Assembly: GCA_002432095.1 (NCBI GenBank)
Contig: DJFQ01000245.1
Span: 13,160-23,075 of the forward strand
DNA length: 9,916 bases
Direction: 5' to 3'
DNA from: Marinagarivorans sp. UBA5868
GTDB lineage: Bacteria > Pseudomonadota > Gammaproteobacteria > Pseudomonadales > Cellvibrionaceae
The notes beneath the pieces were generated by a model. The model was not told where the DNA came from. It did no database searches and saw nothing but the letters and a program-made list of their open reading frames with translations. A program made the position numbers and the translations under genes. Of this stretch, positions 5,967-9,916 are shown piece by piece. Positions within the stretch are counted from its first letter, which is position 1. The number at the start of each line of letters is the position of its first letter.

Positions 5967-7169
5967 TTAAAGGCCGGGCGGGATGGAACGGGACAAGCGA
6001 TAAGCGCTGATGGCAGGGAGCATACCGATCAGCACGGATCCGGCAAAAATAAGTGTTATCAGTTGCGCGGTGGCGGAATGAAACAGGTTAGGCTCGATAT
6101 GGAGGCCGAACCAAGTTACCCAAAATTCCCCGCCCAAAACCAACGCGGCTGTAGCGATCACTAATGCCAGCAGCATCGCCAGTCCCGCCATTACCAACAC
6201 TTCGAGTTGCAGCAATAAGCCAATAAACAAGGGACTTGCACCAATGGTACGCAACAGCAGTATTTCCCTGCGTCGTTCGCGCAGTGAAGCCAGCAACATG
6301 GCCGCCATGCCGCACAGCGCCGCCATCAACACCAAAGCGGAAATCACCCGTAACGTGTTCTCCATAATGGCTAGCGTACCCCACAGCTGAGTAAGCGTGA
6401 TGCCGGGGAGAATCGCCTGCAGCGGCTCTGCGGGATATTGATTAATCAGTCGCTGCACCTGGAAGACTTTAACGCGGGATTTCAGTCCCACCATAGCCGC
6501 GGTGATCGAATCCGGCTGCCGTTGCGCCTCCGAATGATCCGCGTGTAATGCCTCCATTCCCTGCAGACTAATGTGGAGAGTCTGGTCCACCGGCGTACCC
6601 GTGGGGGCAAAAATACCCACCACGGTAAACGGGTGGGTATCGTGCAAGGTAAAGCTGGTACTCGCGGCACCGTGAGCCAGCACCAGGTTGTCGTCGATTC
6701 GATAACCCAGTCGCCGCGCCACCTCCGCTCCCAGCACCACCTCGAACGGCGACGCAAACCCACGTCCGTGCGCGAGCGTTAAGGATTCACCGGCACCATA
6801 GCGAAAATGCTCAAGGTAGTTATGGTCGGTGGCCAGCACTTTGTAACCTTTGTGGGAATCGCCCAGGGACAGAGGTATGGTCCAGGCCACGTCCGGCATT
6901 CCGGCAATCTCCTGATAGCTCTGCCAGCTGATGTTATTGCTGGGGTTGCCCAGGCGAAACACGGCATACAACAGCAGATTGATGTCACCGGTGCGCGCAC
7001 CGACAATCAAATCCGTTCCCGCTACGGTGCGGGCAAATCCACTTTTGGCGTTCTGCCGCAAATGCTCAATGCCCACCAACACCAGCACACTTACCGTTAG
7101 CGCGACCACCGTCAACAATACCGAGGTTTTACGCTGCGCCAGACTGCGCCAGGCAATTTTCCAGAACAT
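5967..7169 (-). CDS. FtsX/MacB-type ABC transporter permease of the Zrg-like zinc cassette
   Basis: The 400-residue protein has the MacB/FtsX topology. A short cytoplasmic N-terminus (WKIAWRSLAQRK) leads into helix 1 at about 16-34. A large periplasmic domain (about 35-270) contains GTDLIVGART and TVVGIFAPTGTPVDQTLHISL. Three further helices lie at about 272-295, 315-346 and 368-388. The cytoplasmic RERRREILLLRTIGAS (297-312), between helices 2 and 3, is the usual coupling region for the ATPase. Such permeases generally act mechanically on lipoproteins or periplasmic partners rather than as classical channels. The ATG overlaps the ATPase stop by one base (TGATG), so the two are coupled. I assign it to zinc uptake only from context, because DUF3299 and DUF2796 genes lie next to it as in Vibrio zrgABCDE. 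I cannot say which zrg letter it matches. Confidence 0.85.
   Translation of the reverse strand: MFWKIAWRSLAQRKTSVLLTVVALTVSVLVLVGIEHLRQNAKSGFARTVAGTDLIVGARTGDINLLLYAVFRLGNPSNNISWQSYQEIAGMPDVAWTIPLSLGDSHKGYKVLATDHNYLEHFRYGAGESLTLAHGRGFASPFEVVLGAEVARRLGYRIDDNLVLAHGAASTSFTLHDTHPFTVVGIFAPTGTPVDQTLHISLQGMEALHADHSEAQRQPDSITAAMVGLKSRVKVFQVQRLINQYPAEPLQAILPGITLTQLWGTLAIMENTLRVISALVLMAALCGMAAMLLASLRERRREILLLRTIGASPLFIGLLLQLEVLVMAGLAMLLALVIATAALVLGGEFWVTWFGLHIEPNLFHSATAQLITLIFAGSVLIGMLPAISAYRLSRSIPPGL
6613..6640. repeat. Perfect inverted repeat (9-bp arms, 10-nt loop) followed by a T-run, inside the permease gene
   Basis: ATACCCACC at 6613-6621 and GGTGGGTAT at 6632-6640 are exact reverse complements. 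Read on the sense (minus) strand the stem runs directly into TTTT (GGTGGGTATTTTTGCC), the layout of an intrinsic terminator. It lies in the codons of the THPFTVVGIFAPTG segment, which appears conserved in the protein family, so coding constraint alone may explain it. Confidence 0.55.
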
Positions 7170-7888
7170 CAGCTCGCCCTCCCCGCCTGATTGAGCTCAG
7201 TCATTGAAAATTGCACCGGAAAATGCCCCGCCAGCGTCTGATCGTGACTGACGAACAACAGGGTTGCAGCACAACTGTCGAGGGTTGTCATCAGCAGATC
7301 AATAAACGCATCGCGATTGTCCTGATCCAGCGCCGAGGTGGGTTCGTCCACCAACAAGATTTCCGGCTGATTGATAAGGGCGCGCATTAGTGCCACCCGC
7401 TGCTGCTGACCGATGCTCAATTCCGACGCTTTGCGATCCAGCAGAGCGGAACTTAAGTTGAGTTGATCCGCCAACTCGGCCAGACGCTGAGGTACCGATG
7501 CTTTGCTGTCCGCAAAATAAGCCGCCAGATTTACGTTGTCGCGAACGCTTAGCCAGGGGATGAGATTGAATTGCTGAAATACCACGCCCATATGCCGGGC
7601 GCGGAAACGGTCGCGCGAGTGCCCACTCATCAGCGTCATATCGCGCTCCAGTACCCGCAGATCTCCGCTGGTTGGAGCGAGCATCCCGCACAACAGATTC
7701 AGTAACGTGGATTTGCCAGAGCCGGAAGCGCCGCGTAGAAATATACGACTCCCCAAAGCCACCTGCCAGGTGGATACGTGGAGAATGGTTTTATCGCCGT
7801 AGGAAAATTTCAGGTCTCGGCAGACAAAAGCAAAAGCCTCGGTGGGAAAGGATTTTTTTGATTCCGGTGTCGGCGTCATATGGATCAC
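7169..7888 (-). CDS. ABC transporter ATPase of the Zrg-like zinc cassette (LolD/MacB type)
   Basis: This 239-residue ATPase energises the downstream permease. Walker A is GASGSGKST at residues 53-61, the Q-loop is VVFQQFN at about 102-108, and the signature is LSIGQQQR at 157-164. Walker B is ILLVDEP at 177-183, the D-loop is SALD at 185-188, and the switch histidine is in SHD at 214-216. All catalytic elements are intact. The family is that of LolD and MacB. I prefer the GTG start at 7888 because GGGAG lies five bases upstream. The in-frame ATG at 7879 is 14 bases from that site. The 1-bp overlap with the permease shows co-translation. It diverges from the DUF3299 lipoprotein gene across a gap of about 80 bp that holds a candidate Zur half-site. 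Confidence 0.9.
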   Translation of the reverse strand: MIHMTPTPESKKSFPTEAFAFVCRDLKFSYGDKTILHVSTWQVALGSRIFLRGASGSGKSTLLNLLCGMLAPTSGDLRVLERDMTLMSGHSRDRFRARHMGVVFQQFNLIPWLSVRDNVNLAAYFADSKASVPQRLAELADQLNLSSALLDRKASELSIGQQQRVALMRALINQPEILLVDEPTSALDQDNRDAFIDLLMTTLDSCAATLLFVSHDQTLAGHFPVQFSMTELNQAGRAS

Positions 7889-7913
7889 TGGCGCTCCCGC
7901 TAAATTGTCGGAG

Positions 7914-7936
7914 GGAGCGAAAGCCTATAACATAGC
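7914..7936. promoter_or_regulatory. Candidate Zur operator between the divergent ATPase and DUF3299 genes
   Basis: Compared with the 23-bp E. coli-type Zur palindrome as I remember it (halves AATGTTATA and TATAACATT), this site matches 13 of 22 fixed positions. Almost all of the match is in one half: TATAACAT at 7926-7933 is exact, while the other half is near chance level. Its place between two divergent genes of a zinc cassette is what makes it worth listing. TATAAC could also serve as a -10 for the plus-strand gene, although the only -35-like hexamer (TTGTCG, 7905-7910) is 15 bases away. Confidence 0.25.
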
Positions 7937-7968
7937 CGGCAATTTTGAAACACAGCAGTGGCCTCCCA

Positions 7969-8625
7969 ATGACAGCAGTTCGTCTTTTTATCCCACTCTT
8001 TTGCGTCATATTTTTTCTGTGCGCGTGCACACAAAAAAAAGAAGCGCAACTGGACCAAACCCCTTCGGCAACTGCACAAACCAACAAAAGTCCGACTAAA
8101 GAGCCGGAAACAAAACCAAACAATGTGCAGTACCAGGAAATCGAATGGCCGGACCTAATGCCCAAAGAAGACCTGGAGGCATTGATGAATCCTCCCGAAT
8201 ATCTGGATGACATCACCGACGGCTCCGAAGAAGATGCGCTGCCTGATCAATTCAGTACCGGTGCGGAAAATCCCGATGATCCTTATCAAAAGGCCCTGAT
8301 GTCCACTCGGGTTATTCCTGAATTTAACAATCGCAAAATTCGCCTGCCGGGATTTATTGTGCCCCTGGATTTCGACGATCATCAAGTTATCACAAGCTTT
8401 TTATTAGTCCCTTTTTTCGGCGCCTGCATTCACCTGCCACCTCCGCCTCCCAACCAGATAATTTTTGCCACCTACGAGCCTGGTTTATCTCTCGATGATT
8501 TAAGTGATGCATTTTTTGTTGAAGGCACTATTTTCACGGAATTAAAAGAAGGCGATATTGCGACCTCGGCCTACTCCATGACGATTGATCGGATTTTGCC
8601 TTATGAGGAGGAGCAAGAGGATTAA
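7969..8625 (+). CDS. DUF3299 lipoprotein of the Zrg-like zinc cassette
   Basis: From the ATG at 7969 the product has 218 residues and starts with a lipoprotein signal (MTAVRLFIPLFCVIFFLCAC) with Cys20 as the likely lipidated residue. A TTG at 7945 in the same frame would add eight residues. Neither start has a clear ribosome binding site, and TAG at 7933 closes the frame upstream. A polar, charged linker (about 21-56) leads to WPDLMP, and the DUF3299 core is at about 110-212. Its hallmark is GACIHLPPPPPNQ (151-163), with a Cys and a His that could bind metal, preceded by RLPGFIVPL (125-133). Proteins of this family are encoded in zinc-regulated zrg operons of Vibrio; a periplasmic metal or lipoprotein role is inferred. 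An eight-A run (8033-8040) follows the lipobox. It converges on the DUF2796 gene with a 21-bp gap. Confidence 0.88.
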   Translation: MTAVRLFIPLFCVIFFLCACTQKKEAQLDQTPSATAQTNKSPTKEPETKPNNVQYQEIEWPDLMPKEDLEALMNPPEYLDDITDGSEEDALPDQFSTGAENPDDPYQKALMSTRVIPEFNNRKIRLPGFIVPLDFDDHQVITSFLLVPFFGACIHLPPPPPNQIIFATYEPGLSLDDLSDAFFVEGTIFTELKEGDIATSAYSMTIDRILPYEEEQED

Positions 8626-8646
8626 TGAAGCACTGGGCAGATGACT

Positions 8647-9270
8647 TTAATCATTAAACGTCAGCCGAGTGTTATCGCGAGACATGCTGCGTTCCCCCAC
8701 CCTCTCACCAAGTAACCATTGCGCTGTGATTTTTTCCACACCGGGAAAATCACGGAAAAGCGTAACTTTAAGCCCGCGCAAATTGTTCGGCTGAAAACAA
8801 CTAAATTGCGCATCCACTTTAATATCAGCATGAACGTGTTGATATTCCGCCGCGTCCACAGCGGGCATTACGCCACTAGCGTTTGCACTCACCTCCGTCG
8901 CACGGCATTCACCGCCGTCAAACATCAGCCAATTTGTCACTTGGCGCAGCTTAGTTTCCGCGGTCTCGACGGTTTTGATTTGGTCAGGTGTGCGGGCGCG
9001 ATATTCAAAACCGACCATATTGATGGCGGGCGACTCCAGCCGCATAACCAAATCATTTCCTTGCAAAGCAAGCTGTAAGATTACTTCGCCGTGAATATGG
9101 GCGCCCTGGGTAACACCTGCAATATGGTTTGGTTGATGCAAGTGCAAGCCCCTGTGTGAATGGGATTCATGAGAGTCATGTTGCTGAGGGTCATGACCCT
9201 CCCGCGCCTGAACACCACCCACAAACAAGGCACCAAAAAAAACAGATGCCCACAAAAATCGAAATGACAT
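8647..9270 (-). CDS. zrgA: DUF2796 / ZrgA-like histidine-rich periplasmic zinc-binding protein
   Basis: The protein (207 residues from the chosen start) matches the DUF2796 family, whose Vibrio member ZrgA is a periplasmic zinc-binding protein needed for zinc acquisition. The start at 9270 is preferred because GGGGGA lies about six bases upstream, whereas ATG 9276 directly abuts it. The signal peptide covers residues 1-22 (cleavage VQA|R). A histidine-rich segment follows, with His at 26, 31, 34, 37, 39, 43, 45 and 49. The family core then begins at QGAHIHGEVILQLALQG (about 55-71). LESPAINMVGFEY (78-90) is a clear DUF2796 mark. Cys122 (GGEC) and Cys158 (FSCF) are placed as in the family and may be paired. 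The zinc role is inferred from family and context. Its gene lies opposite in strand to the DUF3299 gene and is transcribed from its own upstream region, with a candidate Zur site at 9282-9304. Confidence 0.88.
   Translation of the reverse strand: MSFRFLWASVFFGALFVGGVQAREGHDPQQHDSHESHSHRGLHLHQPNHIAGVTQGAHIHGEVILQLALQGNDLVMRLESPAINMVGFEYRARTPDQIKTVETAETKLRQVTNWLMFDGGECRATEVSANASGVMPAVDAAEYQHVHADIKVDAQFSCFQPNNLRGLKVTLFRDFPGVEKITAQWLLGERVGERSMSRDNTRLTFND
9186..9201. repeat. 16-bp perfect palindrome in the 5' part of the DUF2796 gene
   Basis: GAGGGTCATGACCCTC is a perfect palindrome centred on TCATGA, about 70 bp inside the coding sequence. It covers the codons of the first His residue after the signal peptide. 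It may be an operator-like site or an effect of repeated His, Asp and Glu codons in this segment. No factor is known to me for this sequence. Confidence 0.5.
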
Positions 9271-9281
9271 ACTCATCCCCC

Positions 9282-9304
9282 AAAATGATACTTTGCATCT
9301 TTTA
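9282..9304. promoter_or_regulatory. Candidate Zur operator upstream of the DUF2796 gene
   Basis: This 23-bp stretch matches 14 of the 22 fixed positions of the E. coli-type Zur operator as I remember it, spread over both halves: AAATG at 9283-9287 and CxTTT at 9299-9303. Its own two halves agree at 7 of 11 paired positions. It lies 11 bp before the chosen start codon, overlapping any likely promoter, which fits repression by zinc-loaded Zur. The match is imperfect and I picked the best alignment by eye. Confidence 0.35.
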
Positions 9305-9403
9305 AATGGTTGCATGGGCGCGGGGATTTTTGCAATCCATCCATAGCCTCTTTTTGCGGCTAAAATGCCGGCCCAAATTCCTGCATACAAACGAAAACGC
9401 ATT

Positions 9404-9868
9404 ATGTTTCATATCGCCTTACACGAACCTCAGATCGCTCCCAACACCGGCAATATTCTGCGCCTCATCGCCAATAACGGTTGTTGGCTGCACTTGATCG
9501 AGCCTATGGGATTCGATTTGGAAGAGAAAAAATTACGCCGCGCCGGGCTCGACTACAGCGACCTAAGCAGAGTGACGATACATCCTGACTACTCTGCATT
9601 TCTGCAGTCGGTCACAGGACGGCGAATTCTCGCCTGCACCACCAAAGGCAGCAGGCCCCACCACCAAATTCAATACCGCGAAGGAGACGTGCTGCTGTTT
9701 GGCTCCGAAACCGCCGGTCTGCCGGATCATATTCGCGAAGCCTTCCCCCCGGAACACCGCCTGCGCATCCCCATGCAACCCAACAGCCGCAGCCTGAATT
9801 TGTCCAACGCAGTGGCCATCGTGAGTTATGAGGCCTGGCGACAGCTGGGATTTGCAGGAGGTAACTAG
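9404..9868 (+). CDS. trmL: TrmL, tRNA (cytidine(34)/carboxymethylaminomethyluridine(34)-2'-O)-methyltransferase
   Basis: This 154-residue SPOUT methyltransferase is predicted to methylate the 2'-OH of the wobble nucleotide 34 of the two tRNA-Leu isoacceptors, using S-adenosylmethionine, in the cytoplasm. It aligns nearly end to end with the E. coli protein (157 residues). The N-terminal segment includes [14 protein letters not shown] (8-21), then IEPMGFDL and KLRRAGLDY. The trefoil-knot motifs are FGSETAGLP (99-107) and [20 protein letters not shown] (128-147), and all the key residues are intact. I chose ATG 9404 because the product then begins exactly like the family; an in-frame ATG at 9365 would add 13 atypical residues. 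A TAAAAT hexamer at 9361-9366 may be the -10 element, without a convincing -35. It diverges from the DUF2796 gene over 133 bp and appears monocistronic. Confidence 0.95.
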   Translation: MFHIALHEPQIAPNTGNILRLIANNGCWLHLIEPMGFDLEEKKLRRAGLDYSDLSRVTIHPDYSAFLQSVTGRRILACTTKGSRPHHQIQYREGDVLLFGSETAGLPDHIREAFPPEHRLRIPMQPNSRSLNLSNAVAIVSYEAWRQLGFAGGN

Positions 9869-9897
9869 TAGCGACGCACTAATGGACATATTCCCCG

Positions 9898-9903
9898 TTG
9901 ACA
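9898..9903 (+). promoter_or_regulatory. Perfect -35 hexamer at the right edge
   Basis: TTGACA lies 29 bp after the trmL stop, and the matching -10 would fall past the window end. It may start the promoter of a following plus-strand gene; the available sequence cannot confirm this. Confidence 0.2.
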
Positions 9904-9916
9904 GTTGCTGACAAAT

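Noticed and set aside
5962..5974. GGCCTT-A-AAGGCC palindrome at the permease stop as a terminator
   Set aside because: The one-base centre leaves no loop, and no T-tract follows on the minus strand.
7791..8216. Minus-strand open frame of 141 codons across the ATPase/DUF3299 gap
   Set aside because: It overlaps the start of the ATPase in another frame and runs antisense to the DUF3299 lipoprotein, both of which have clear family motifs.
9857..9882. GGAGG near the trmL stop followed by an ATG at 9882 as a new gene start
   Set aside because: The spacing of about 20 bases is too long, and the frame from ATG 9882 ends after nine codons.
9563..9889. Minus-strand open frame of 108 codons
   Set aside because: It is antisense to trmL, which aligns almost fully with the E. 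coli enzyme.

Overview
The window looks like chromosomal DNA of a gammaproteobacterium, probably a marine or aquatic one. I infer this from an MSHA (mannose-sensitive haemagglutinin) type IV pilus biogenesis operon with the gene order known from Vibrio, Shewanella and Alteromonas relatives. A zinc-uptake cassette of the Vibrio ZrgABCDE type and a trmL gene very close to the E. coli protein point the same way. I cannot name the genus; a Cellvibrionales-like lineage is only a guess. There are no mobile elements, CRISPR arrays, tRNAs or rRNAs that I can support.

Positions 1-5680, all on the minus strand, hold a tightly packed pilus operon. In transcription order it runs: mshI (PilM-like, actin fold), mshI2 (PilN-like), mshJ (PilO-like), mshK (PilP-like), mshL (secretin lipoprotein), mshM (ExeA-type AAA ATPase) and the start of mshN, which runs off the left edge. 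Most junctions overlap or are separated by a few bases. The products should form the inner-membrane alignment complex (MshI/I2/J/K), the outer-membrane pore (MshL) and an ATPase plus TPR-protein pair (MshM/MshN). The pilin and motor genes (mshE, G, B, A, C, D) would be expected further left, outside the window. A 286-bp leader (5681-5966) carries a plausible sigma-70 promoter and a strong hairpin.

Positions 5967-9270 hold four genes that I read together as a Zrg-like zinc import cassette: an FtsX/MacB-type permease and its ATPase (minus strand, translationally coupled), a DUF3299 lipoprotein (plus strand), and a histidine-rich DUF2796 (ZrgA-like) periplasmic protein (minus strand). The genes are not co-linear. 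The lipoprotein diverges from the ATPase and converges on the DUF2796 gene. Both 5' regions carry weak matches to the gammaproteobacterial Zur operator, which suggests co-regulation by zinc starvation despite the split into three transcription units.

Positions 9404-9868 (plus) encode TrmL, a housekeeping tRNA wobble-nucleotide methyltransferase unrelated to the zinc genes. The last 48 bases contain only a perfect -35 hexamer, which may begin the promoter of the next gene.

I found no clearly undescribed system. The items most worth following are the rearranged zinc cassette with its candidate Zur sites, and several perfect inverted repeats lying inside or between genes.
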